This document shows, piece after piece, positions 26,034 to 33,864 of a stretch of 64,000 nt of DNA; within the stretch, counting starts at the first letter, position 1; every line of letters begins with the position of its first letter. The position numbers and the translations under genes were made by a program. Source of the stretch: Atopobium sp. (lineage in GTDB: Bacteria; Actinomycetota; Coriobacteriia; Coriobacteriales; Atopobiaceae); assembly GCA_022732885.1 (NCBI GenBank), contig JAIJTS010000006.1, forward strand, positions 1 to 64,000. The letters run 5' to 3'. The notes beneath the pieces were generated by a model. That model had not been told where the DNA came from and ran no database searches. It saw nothing but the letters and a program-made list of their open reading frames with translations.

Positions 26034-26507
26034 ATGGCTACAACCGACGCTGAGCTTCTAAAGCCCGAGCTTGTTTTCTTTGACATCGAGGCTAAGGACG
26101 CCTTTGAGCTGTTTGACCAGCTTGAGACTCGTCTGAGCAACCTTGGTTACATCAAAAACACCTGGAAAGAGGCAATTTCAACTCGCGAGAAGAACTATCC
26201 AACTGGACTCGCTTTTCCTGCAGGTGAGATTGCTATTCCACATACTGATCCTGTCAACCTTGAGAAGCCTTACATCGCAATCGTGAAGCCATCTAACCCA
26301 ATCAACTTTGAGCCAATGGGTGGCGATGGCGATACTGTTCCAGCAAAACTTGTCATTAACCTGGGCATTATGCGCGACGGCGGTCAGGTAGAGATGCTCC
26401 AAAGTCTGATGGGCATTTTCATGGATGAGGCAAAGTCTGCCGACGTCTTTGGCCAGACCACCGCAGAAGGCATGGTCGCAGCGTTCTCTAAGTACCTCTC
26501 TGAGTAA
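26034..26507 (+). CDS. gatA: PTS IIA component, fructose/galactitol type
   Basis: 157 residues of the PTS_EIIA_2 family. AGEIAIPHTDP holds the phosphorylated His; the EALELFDQLETRL-like N terminus and the GGQVEMLQSLMGIFMDE helix fit IIA-Gat. It takes phosphate from HPr and gives it to the IIB encoded upstream. AAAGGAGAG lies before the ATG, and the gene follows the membrane protein by 2 bases. The operon has no sugar-phosphate dehydrogenase or aldolase, so the intracellular pathway must be encoded elsewhere. Confidence 0.92.
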   Translation: MATTDAELLKPELVFFDIEAKDAFELFDQLETRLSNLGYIKNTWKEAISTREKNYPTGLAFPAGEIAIPHTDPVNLEKPYIAIVKPSNPINFEPMGGDGDTVPAKLVINLGIMRDGGQVEMLQSLMGIFMDEAKSADVFGQTTAEGMVAAFSKYLSE

Positions 26508-26631
26508 CGGTACGTGCTGCAAGTTTTGCAGGTTAGCAAGTTCTGTCCGTGCTGCTATTATCTGCGCGCGTGCCATAAAAGCTGTGGGATTTGACGTAAA
26601 GGCTGGCATGCACGGTGTAAAAGTTGCAATC

Positions 26632-26940
26632 TGCACGTTAATTAGCCCCAAACTTCGGTTTGGGGCTAATTTTTGTCAAATTTGGGTCTAAAAAGGTAAA
26701 AAATCCGTTTAGTTGGAGTATTCATTTTGAAAAAGTGTCGTTTTGAGCTAATTAGTTCAAAAAATAGTTAAAACTTTTTCGTCTTTCCTGGGAAAACATC
26801 AACATAAAAAGTTGAACTAAATTCTCTGACCTCCAACTAAACGGGGTTTTTACCACTTGAAGTTTTAAAAACAGCAAATTTTAGCGCAACCAAAATATTT
26901 TACGTATAAAACACTACAAATATGCAATTTTATGCATAAT
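26632..26940 (+). repeat. Class A intergenic element, copy 2
   Basis: Same order and orientation as 21633-21942, roughly 85% identical by eye: TGCACGTTA, terminator hairpin, arms at 26695-26718 and 26831-26854 around 112 bases, nested TTAGTTCAA/TTGAACTAA pair, AT-rich end with TATGCATAAT. It occupies the middle of the 678-base gap between gatA and pepT. The rest of that gap has no gene; its last 100 bases (27080-27165) are conspicuously GC-rich. Confidence 0.88.
26641..26674 (+). terminator. Terminator after the gat operon
   Basis: Identical 13-bp stem and TTCG loop to 21642-21675, followed by TTTT; it lies 134 bases after the gatA stop, inside the class A element. Confidence 0.92.
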
Positions 26941-27185
26941 GCTTGATTTCTCATTATCAGCAACTAATTCTGACATGCACGCGTAAAGTTTGCGCAGGTA
27001 GGTTTATTTCCTTTGAAGTTGCGGTACAGTAAAAGCATACAGTCTTCAAAGACGACGGCTTTGTCCAAGCTTAAAACGCTGGTTGTTGCCCGTGCAAACC
27101 GGCGTCCGCGCCACCCGCGCCCGTGAACCTCGCGCTGCTCGTGACATCCGCCGCGCCAGCTTTGTCCAAATAAGAGAGGATACCT

Positions 27186-28448
27186 ATGTCTGAAACCATA
27201 ACTAACCAGCTCCCCGATGTTGCCGAGCGCTTCATGCGCTACGTGCAGGTCGATTCCCAGTCCAACCCCGATAACGATACCGTCACACCTTCCACGCCTG
27301 CTCAGCATGAGATGGCCCGCTACCTGGGCGAAGAGCTCAAGGCACTGGGCTGCACCGACGTCACCGTCGACGAGCACGCCTATGTAACCGGCACTTTTGC
27401 CGCATCTAAGGGTGCCGAGTCGGCTCCAGCGTTGATGCTTTGCTCGCACTTGGACTCCGTCATCGATGCACCCGCTTCGGGCGTCAAGCCACACGTCGTC
27501 CACTACGAGGGCGGTGACCTGGTCGCCGGCGTCGTCAACGGAAAGACCATCGCTACCACCCAGGAGCAAGTCCCTGACCTCAAGGATTTCGTGGGCATGG
27601 ACATCATCTGCTCCGACGGCTCCACGCTGCTTTCTGCTGACGATAAGGCTGGTGTGGCAGAGATTTGTGCGCTGCTCAAGCGCTTGGGCGACAACCCTGA
27701 GCTTGCGCATCCTACGCTCAAGATTGCATTTGTCCCCGACGAGGAGATTGGTCACGGTGCAAGCCTACTTGACCTGGACAAACTCGGCGCAGCTTACGGC
27801 TACACCGTCGACGGCGAGGCCCTTGGCGAGTTCAACTACGAGTGCTTCAACGCAGCTCACGCCGACATCTACTTCAAGGGCGTCATGGTTCACCCCGGCA
27901 GCGCCAAAGACGTTATGATCAACGCAATTACCGTGGCTTCCGAGTTCCAGCAGATGGTTCCTGCCTTCGAGCGTCCTGAGCACACCGAGGGCTACGAGGG
28001 CTTCTACCATCCAATCGCTATCGAGGGCTCTGCGTCCGAGGTCAAGCTCAGCTATATCGTCCGCGATCACGACGCTCAGATTTTTGCCAACCGTCAGCAG
28101 GTTTTGCAGGATATCGCTGCATTCTTGAACAAGCGCTATGGCGAGAATAGCGTCCGTGTTGAAATCCATCAGGAGTATCGCAACATGGCCGAGAAGTTTG
28201 ACGGCTACGAGTTCCTGATTGATTACGCACTTGAGGCAAACCGTGAGGTTGGTATTGAGCCTAAGCCAGTTGCTGCTCGCGGCGGTACCGATGGCGCACA
28301 GCTTACTTTCCGCGGCCTGCCATGCCCTAACATTGCTACCGGCGGATACAACGCTCACTCCGTGCGCGAGTTTGTGCCCGTGCCAAGCCTTGAGGTCACC
28401 GTTGACCTTCTGGAGAAGCTCGTCGCCAAGTTTGCCGCTCGCGGCTAA
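27186..28448 (+). CDS. pepT: Peptidase T (tripeptide aminopeptidase)
   Basis: 420 residues, M20B family, cytoplasmic. It removes the N-terminal residue of tripeptides. Metal-site segments in order: MLCSHLDSVIDAP (HxD), LLSADDKAGVAEI (DDKAG), FVPDEEIGHGA (EE pair), TVDGEALGEFNYECFN and the C-terminal RGGTDGAQLTFRGLPCPN with GGYNAHSVREFVPV. AAGAGAGGA precedes the ATG. It stands alone between the gat operon and a small membrane protein gene. Confidence 0.94.
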   Translation: MSETITNQLPDVAERFMRYVQVDSQSNPDNDTVTPSTPAQHEMARYLGEELKALGCTDVTVDEHAYVTGTFAASKGAESAPALMLCSHLDSVIDAPASGVKPHVVHYEGGDLVAGVVNGKTIATTQEQVPDLKDFVGMDIICSDGSTLLSADDKAGVAEICALLKRLGDNPELAHPTLKIAFVPDEEIGHGASLLDLDKLGAAYGYTVDGEALGEFNYECFNAAHADIYFKGVMVHPGSAKDVMINAITVASEFQQMVPAFERPEHTEGYEGFYHPIAIEGSASEVKLSYIVRDHDAQIFANRQQVLQDIAAFLNKRYGENSVRVEIHQEYRNMAEKFDGYEFLIDYALEANREVGIEPKPVAARGGTDGAQLTFRGLPCPNIATGGYNAHSVREFVPVPSLEVTVDLLEKLVAKFAARG

Positions 28449-28535
28449 GCGTGCTACCTGCAGCTAGGTGGGGCGTCCACGACTGCGAACCGGCTGCAAC
28501 GGGTCGCGCTACTCGCGGCTAAGCGTGCTACCTGC
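28438..28535. repeat. 24-bp direct repeat spanning the pepT stop codon
   Basis: Bases 28438-28461, which include the last codons and TAA stop of pepT (CTCGCGGCTAAGCGTGC...), recur exactly at 28512-28535, with looser related words between them. Confidence 0.75.
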
Positions 28536-28591
28536 GGCTAGCGCCAATCGTGCGGCTGGATGTGCCACTCGTAGCTTGATTTCTACCGTCC

Positions 28592-28634
28592 ACGCTCCCG
28601 TTCACCCTTGTCAACAAAGGGTGGTCGGGAGCGT
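28592..28634 (+). terminator. Hairpin downstream of pepT
   Basis: Outer stem ACGCTCCCG / CGGGAGCGT (28592-28600, 28626-28634) and inner stem CACCCTT / AAGGGTG. No T run follows, so intrinsic termination is uncertain. Confidence 0.45.
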
Positions 28635-28679
28635 AGCATAATGATGATGAGTCATTGTTTTTTGTGGAGGGAGGTCGCA

Positions 28680-29222
28680 ATGCTTGCAGTGTTTTTTGGA
28701 ATTATTGCCGTTGCGGCTCCTGTCACGGCCGCATTTTTAGAGCACTCGGGCAACGTTGGACTCTCCGAGCGTCGCCATAGTCATCATGACACCTATGTAA
28801 CTCCTGCCGCTCTCACGCGCTCACTTATTATTGATATGGCGTTTGTGAGCGTAATTGCAGTTATTTTAGGATGGCTTTGCTCCATCAATGTATTTTCACC
28901 AAACCCAGACATTGTCATGGCATTTTTCGCGTCCTTCTCGGTAGTTATGTTTATGGCGTGGTACCTCTTGAGCCGCTATAAGGTTTCACTCTTTGATGAC
29001 GAGATGGTCGTAGTGCCTTTTGTGGGCTCAGAGATTACCGTCAATTACCAGGACATTAAACGTATGGAGTGGATCGGTGGTCGCCGTGGATCTGGATTTA
29101 GAGATCTTCTAATTTGGACTTCGGATACGTCAAAGGTGCGTCTCTCGGGTATGATTGGACTAGACCAAGTGTTGCTCAAGATTGATCGTTTTGACGTCTT
29201 GGCGCACAGTTCAACTAGGTAG
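28680..29222 (+). CDS. Small membrane protein with PH-like C-terminal domain
   Basis: 180 residues, function unknown. Membrane segments are at about 2-20 (LAVFFGIIAVAAPVTAAFL), 55-75 (IIDMAFVSVIAVILGWL) and 88-105 (FFASFSVVMFMAWYL). The soluble end (about 108-178: YKVSLFDDEMVVVPFVGSEITVNYQDIKRMEW) resembles a bacterial PH-type domain. The ATG at 28680 follows GGAGGGAGG at 6 bases; reading is open to 28608 but that would run through the upstream hairpin. It shares its helices-then-PH-like plan with 25423-26031. Confidence 0.72.
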   Translation: MLAVFFGIIAVAAPVTAAFLEHSGNVGLSERRHSHHDTYVTPAALTRSLIIDMAFVSVIAVILGWLCSINVFSPNPDIVMAFFASFSVVMFMAWYLLSRYKVSLFDDEMVVVPFVGSEITVNYQDIKRMEWIGGRRGSGFRDLLIWTSDTSKVRLSGMIGLDQVLLKIDRFDVLAHSSTR

Positions 29223-29316
29223 CAGTACAAAGATGTGGCTTGAAGCTGCGTCTGCTTGGACGGCATCGCATCAAGCATTTGTCCAGCTACGCGGCGTACA
29301 GTAATGGGAGACGTTT

Positions 29317-30174
29317 GTGATTAAGCTTGTTTTATCTGATATGGACAACACGCTTGTACCTTTTGGGAATAGGCGCGTGTCGGACTTTACGCGCAAAGCT
29401 ATTCATACGCTCCTTGAAGAAACAGACATTGCGTTTGGACCATGCACCGGCCGAGATTACGTTGAGCTCATGCGTCTTTTTAGCCTAGACGAGGCGTGCC
29501 TGCAAACAGGTGTTATGTCAACGGGCAAGCGCGTTCTGTACAAAGGCAAGACCATCTCGCTCTCTGTTTTTGATCGCAAAACATTACAGGGCGTTGCAGA
29601 TGCTTTGTCTGACGAGAAAAACAGGTTTTTGGTCTGCTATCCAGAACAGACCAACCTTTTCAACCCAGCATATGTTGTTGGTGCGTCTGATAAAGATATT
29701 CTTGCTGATTACGAGCGTAGAATGGTGTTTGTTTCAGGAATTGTTGACCATGTTCCAGGCGATGTTAATTTTATTGCGGCAACAGTTGCGTGCCCGGGAA
29801 CAGAAGCAGACATGGAGCGCTGTCGCCAAAAGATTGAGGCTGCTTGTCCAGATGTTTACACGGTTTCGGTTATTCCTCAGTGGTTTGACATACTGCCAAA
29901 AGGCGTGTCTAAGCTGACTGGTTTTGAGACACTGCTGGAAAGAACGGGCATTTCCCCTGAAGAGGTGCTTGTTTTTGGAGATGGCGAGAATGACGTTGAG
30001 ATTTTAAGTCAAGTTCCGCATTCAGTGGCGGTGGCAAACGCAATTCCAGAAGTCAAGCAAGTCGCACGTCACCACGTGGGTGCATCTGCAGATGATGGTG
30101 TTGCGCACGCCTTACTTGAGCTGGTACGAGCAACAAAAGCAGGGGAGACTCCCCGTTTTATGATGGAGAACTAG
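29317..30174 (+). CDS. Cof-type HAD-superfamily phosphatase 1
   Basis: 285 residues. LSDMDNTLVPFG is HAD motif I (nucleophile Asp, with Asn in place of the usual Gly after the second Asp), TGRDY motif II, PKGVSKLTGFETL motif III Lys and VFGDGENDVEIL motif IV. The large C2B cap between motifs II and III places it with Cof/YbjI-type sugar-phosphate or phosphoribityl phosphatases; the substrate is unknown. The start is GTG with GGGAGA upstream. A paralogue begins 2 bases after its stop. Confidence 0.88.
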   Translation: MIKLVLSDMDNTLVPFGNRRVSDFTRKAIHTLLEETDIAFGPCTGRDYVELMRLFSLDEACLQTGVMSTGKRVLYKGKTISLSVFDRKTLQGVADALSDEKNRFLVCYPEQTNLFNPAYVVGASDKDILADYERRMVFVSGIVDHVPGDVNFIAATVACPGTEADMERCRQKIEAACPDVYTVSVIPQWFDILPKGVSKLTGFETLLERTGISPEEVLVFGDGENDVEILSQVPHSVAVANAIPEVKQVARHHVGASADDGVAHALLELVRATKAGETPRFMMEN

Positions 30175-30175
30175 C

Positions 30176-30973
30176 ATGATTAAACTCATTGCATCAGATA
30201 TGGACGGAACACTATTAGATCAAAATTCCGAGGTTCCACCAGAGACATTTGAACTTATTGAAGAGCTGCATAAACGTGGCGTTCGCTTTGTGGCAAGTTC
30301 TGGTCGTCGTTATGATACGTTGCGTTGGTTGTTTGAGCCAGTTGCAGATAAGATTGATTACGTAGCATCTTTGGGAACGCAGGTCTATGTAGAAAATGAG
30401 GTTATCGACCGCGAGGTTTTCTCGTCAGCTTCTGTTCGTAAGTTGTTTGAGTTGACTTCTGAGTTTGATTGTATTCATCTGGTTGTTTATGACCGCACGC
30501 ACACATATTTGTTAGATGACCAGAGTTCATTTGTGCGTGAGCTTGACAAGGATTTGCCTAACGCTGAGCGCGTATTTGATCCACCTTCACCTGATGTGAG
30601 CATCATCAAGACCGCTATTTGCTGCGACTCTAGAGCTCGCTCCATGGATATGGCCATGATTCTTGAACGCGAGATGGGCGATAGGCTGTCGTTTATGCCT
30701 TCTGGAGAAACGTGGATTGACGTGGTGCCTCGTGGTGTGAATAAGGCTACAGGTCTTGAGCAGATTCGCAGGTATTATGGTATTTCTCGTGATGAGATCG
30801 CTGTCTTTGGTGACTCCATGAATGACTACGCCATGCTTCGCTACGCAGGTACTGCCTACGTTATGGATAATGCTCGCTATGCACTCAAGACAATTGCCAC
30901 CAAGGTCATTGCGCCTAACACCGAGCAGGGCGTTCAGAAAGAAATGCGTCGTATTCTGGAAGAGTTGTCGTAA
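30176..30973 (+). CDS. Cof-type HAD-superfamily phosphatase 2
   Basis: 265 residues. ASDMDGTLLDQNSEV (motif I), SSGRRYDTL (motif II), PRGVNKATGLEQI (motif III) and VFGDSMNDYAML (motif IV) with a C2 cap. It is paired with the preceding HAD gene (1-base gap between stop and ATG), and the two may act on related sugar phosphates. The last codons and the stop are duplicated downstream in a tandem repeat (30967-31026). Confidence 0.9.
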   Translation: MIKLIASDMDGTLLDQNSEVPPETFELIEELHKRGVRFVASSGRRYDTLRWLFEPVADKIDYVASLGTQVYVENEVIDREVFSSASVRKLFELTSEFDCIHLVVYDRTHTYLLDDQSSFVRELDKDLPNAERVFDPPSPDVSIIKTAICCDSRARSMDMAMILEREMGDRLSFMPSGETWIDVVPRGVNKATGLEQIRRYYGISRDEIAVFGDSMNDYAMLRYAGTAYVMDNARYALKTIATKVIAPNTEQGVQKEMRRILEELS

Positions 30974-31026
30974 ACAGAGCTGTCGTAAACAGAGCTGACG
31001 TAAACAGAACTGTCGTAAACAGAGCT
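30967..31026. repeat. 15-bp tandem repeat, 4 copies, starting inside the HAD gene
   Basis: GTCGTAAACAGAGCT is repeated four times head to tail (starts 30967, 30982, 30997, 31012) with two single-base changes. The first copy contains the gene's final codon and TAA stop, so each copy repeats the stop codon in frame. Confidence 0.9.
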
Positions 31027-31167
31027 GATAAAAGTAGCTCTTTAGGCGTTATAGTTCGCACGTGTTTTGTTAGTAACTTTGAGCGCGTCCATAAACCAAA
31101 TTGTTTTTATGACCATTTGGCGATAATTTCATGCCGTTGAACCCGTTTTTCTCTCAGTCTCATAGAC

Positions 31168-31188
31168 TTATTTCGAGAGTCGAAATAA
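31168..31188 (+). promoter_or_regulatory. ROK/NagC-type operator upstream of the ROK regulator
   Basis: Perfect inverted repeat TTATTTCG-AGAGT-CGAAATAA, 35 bases before the start codon. It closely resembles the published NagC/Mlc operator form (TTATTTC...GAAATAA), as expected for an autoregulated ROK repressor. A -10-like TAGTAT follows at about 31191. Confidence 0.65.
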
Positions 31189-31223
31189 GGTAGTATAGAC
31201 AAAAGAGAGAGGAGGGGATACAT

Positions 31224-32285
31224 ATGGCAATTATCAGCACTAAAGACATTGCTTATTCCAATAAACGTGCAGTTATTCAGGCATTATGTCAGAAAAACGC
31301 TTTGTCTCGTGTTGAATTAGCGCGAGAATTATCCCTTTCTCCTAGTACCGTTACCTCTATTGTTCAAGACTTGCTTCAGACAAAATTGGTTGAAGAAAGT
31401 TCAGAGCGTGTGGTTACTGCTGGTAGATCAAAGACACTTCTGCAACTTGCTCCAGAATTTGGTCTTTTGGGGCTCATTAGGGTTTCTCGCCAATCGCAAG
31501 AGCTTGTACTTGTAGATATGGCTCTTAATGAGTATGCGCGTACTACCTTGTCAAAAGAATCTCCTTCTGGAGAAACTCTTCTTAAAGGCGCTAAGGTTGC
31601 ACTCTCAAACCTCATTGATTCCAATGCAGTTCTCAAAGGGATTGGAATTTTGCTTGAAGGAGACGTGATGGAGTCAGAGCTTTCCGTCATGTATTCAACA
31701 GGGCATGATTCGGCAACAATTTCTCTGGTACAAGCACTGGAGAGTACCTTTAGGGTAGTGGTAAAGCAGTTTGAACAGAGTGATTTTGCTCTTTCCCAAG
31801 TAGAGAGTGCAGACAATATTTCTGATATTGCCTCGTACTTGCATCTTTCATTTGGAACTCGAGTTGTAGCTCAAGTTGTCTGCAATAACAACTTGCTTCC
31901 TATGAAAGAGGGTCTGAATGCAGATGTTACTCAGCAACTTGTAAGCGCAGATGGACTACAGCTTGATAAATTAGTGGGCCTTATTAGTACAGCTCAGAGC
32001 TTGTTTTCTTTGGATGCTGTAGTTGTGTCTGTACCTGAAGAAGAGAGTTCTACTTCTATGCTTCAGACGGATACATCGCATAAGTCATTGGCAATTCCCG
32101 CGCTTTTGTCGCAAAAGTTTGGTCAGTTTGAGGATTTTCCAAAGCTGATCGTAACAAGAATGACATCAAGAAACTTACTAAAAGACGCCGTTTCTGCCCT
32201 AAGGTTTGCTTGTCTTTGTCCAGAAACTGTTCAACTTTGGAAACGAGCGCTGGTTTCTGGGTGGCGTCCAGTAAGTTCTGCGTAA
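31224..32285 (+). CDS. ROK-family transcription regulator, kinase domain degenerate
   Basis: 353 residues. The N-terminal winged helix (AVIQALCQKNALSRVELARELSLSPSTVTSIVQDLL, about 14-50) matches NagC/XylR-type ROK repressors. The remainder aligns in size with the ROK sugar domain but lacks the DxGxT ATP motif and the CxCGxxGC zinc motif, so effector sensing has diverged. GAGAGGAGGGG precedes the ATG. It probably controls itself and the permease-hydantoinase genes downstream via the site at 31168-31188. Confidence 0.8.
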   Translation: MAIISTKDIAYSNKRAVIQALCQKNALSRVELARELSLSPSTVTSIVQDLLQTKLVEESSERVVTAGRSKTLLQLAPEFGLLGLIRVSRQSQELVLVDMALNEYARTTLSKESPSGETLLKGAKVALSNLIDSNAVLKGIGILLEGDVMESELSVMYSTGHDSATISLVQALESTFRVVVKQFEQSDFALSQVESADNISDIASYLHLSFGTRVVAQVVCNNNLLPMKEGLNADVTQQLVSADGLQLDKLVGLISTAQSLFSLDAVVVSVPEEESSTSMLQTDTSHKSLAIPALLSQKFGQFEDFPKLIVTRMTSRNLLKDAVSALRFACLCPETVQLWKRALVSGWRPVSSA

Positions 32286-32466
32286 GTAAGTGGTAAGAAG
32301 CCTGTAGGAGATCAGTACGCGTCAGGCTCTTAAAAGGTGTTTCTCGGCTTTGTCTGCTCATCAAAGCCGTCAACGCGGTGCTCATGCATCTATAGAAGTA
32401 CGTGTAGGTTGTTTGAAAAGAGATAGCTGCACTTGCTATCAAACTAGGTATTCCTAAGGAGGAAAC

Positions 32467-33768
32467 ATGGTTCAGGGTATTTTGATCCTCTTGGTCTTTG
32501 TGGCTGTAGCTGCACTGATGATGACTAAGAAGATCCCAACTCTGCTTGCCCTGCCACTGATGGCCATTTTGATTTGTGTCATCGCAGGCGTTCCAATGTT
32601 TGGAAAAGATGGCGACGGAAAAGAAATTGGCTGGTTAACATCAGTGTTTGAGGCTGGAACCGTTCGCATGGGTGCCGCAATCATGGCTGTCATTTTTGGC
32701 GCATGGTTGGGTCAGCTTATGAACAAGACTGGTGTTACCGAGACAATCATCAAGAAAAGTGCAGAGCTTGGTGGCGATAAGCCCCTGGTAATCACCTTGA
32801 TTATGTCTGTTGCAGTTGCTGTTCTCTTTACTACACTTTCTGGCTTGGGATCCATCATCATGGTTGGCTCAATCGTCCTGCCAATTTTGATTTCTGTTGG
32901 TGTTCCCGCAGCTAGTGCAGCATGTATCTTCTTGATGTCATTTACCACTGGTCTAGCACTCAATATTGCCAACTGGACAACCTTTGCAAAGCTCTTCAAC
33001 CTTGATATTGCTCAGGTTCAGGGCTTTGAGGTTTACCTGGCTGTTGCAACTGGTATTGCGACTTTGATCATGATTGTTGTTGAGTTCAAGCGTAACGGTA
33101 TTAAGTTTGCCTTTAGCGCTCCAGTTGCTGAGCAGAGCAACTCCAAGCAGCTCACCGGCGTTGCTGGTGGTCTTGCAATGCTGACTCCAATCATTCCTAT
33201 TGTGCTTGTTGCTTTCTTGAAGGTTCCTGTTACCCCAGCATTTACCGTTGGTATCCTGTGGTGCCTGCTGTTTACCTCCAAGAGTTTCAGCAAGGCAATG
33301 AATCTTCTGGCAAAGACTTGCTATGACGGTGTAACTGACGCTGGTCCTGCAATTATCCTGATGGTTGGCATTGGTATCCTTTACCTTGCAGTTACCAACC
33401 CAACGGTTAAGGCAGTTCTTAACCCATTCCTGCTTGGTATCATGCCTCAGAACCTTGTTGCATACATCATCTTCTTTGCGGTTCTCTCGCCATTGGCTCT
33501 GTATCGTGGACCTATGAACATGTTTGGTCTTGGTTCTGGTATCGCAGCTCTTATCATTGGCCTGAACACTCTGAATCCTCTTGCTGTCATGGGTGCTTTC
33601 CTGGCTGCAGAGCGTATTCAGGCAGGTGGCGACCCAACCAACACGCAAAACGTTTGGACTGCAAACTTCTGCGAGGTTGACGTCAACACTGTTACCCGTA
33701 AGATGCTCCCTTACCTCTGGGCAGTTTCTATCTTTGGCGTAATTCTGTCTGGTGTTCTGTACCTCTAA
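32467..33768 (+). CDS. Integral membrane permease, ion-transporter/GntP-like
   Basis: 433 residues with about 11-12 hydrophobic segments and no signal peptide. Segments such as LALPLMAILICVIAGVPMF, GSIIMVGSIVLPILISVGVP and LYRGPMNMFGLGSGIAAL suggest the ion-transporter superfamily (GntP/citrate-type carboxylate permeases), but I cannot name the substrate. CTAAGGAGGAAAC precedes the ATG. Placed between a ROK regulator and a hydantoinase-like gene, it probably imports the compound those enzymes use. Confidence 0.75.
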   Translation: MVQGILILLVFVAVAALMMTKKIPTLLALPLMAILICVIAGVPMFGKDGDGKEIGWLTSVFEAGTVRMGAAIMAVIFGAWLGQLMNKTGVTETIIKKSAELGGDKPLVITLIMSVAVAVLFTTLSGLGSIIMVGSIVLPILISVGVPAASAACIFLMSFTTGLALNIANWTTFAKLFNLDIAQVQGFEVYLAVATGIATLIMIVVEFKRNGIKFAFSAPVAEQSNSKQLTGVAGGLAMLTPIIPIVLVAFLKVPVTPAFTVGILWCLLFTSKSFSKAMNLLAKTCYDGVTDAGPAIILMVGIGILYLAVTNPTVKAVLNPFLLGIMPQNLVAYIIFFAVLSPLALYRGPMNMFGLGSGIAALIIGLNTLNPLAVMGAFLAAERIQAGGDPTNTQNVWTANFCEVDVNTVTRKMLPYLWAVSIFGVILSGVLYL

Positions 33769-33781
33769 GTTCTGACCTTGG

Positions 33782-33824
33782 GGCGAGAAGACCCTCTTGT
33801 TGTGGTCTTCTCGCCTCTTTTTTA
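33782..33824 (+). terminator. Terminator built from two inverted GGCGAGAA sites
   Basis: A 12-bp perfect stem GGCGAGAAGACC / GGTCTTCTCGCC with a 10-base loop, followed by TCTTTTTT. Both arms are copies of the dispersed GGCGAGAA motif. Confidence 0.92.
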
Positions 33825-33864
33825 TCTTTGCAGCCGTTAGATTGCTGTGAATCAAGGAGGAAAC

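Noticed and set aside
29317..30973. The two HAD genes as a single gene broken by a frameshift
   Set aside because: Each has its own complete set of four HAD motifs and its own start, so they are paralogues in tandem.
32056..32442. 128-codon minus-strand frame over the end of the ROK gene
   Set aside because: Overlaps a supported gene and its control region and shows no family resemblance.
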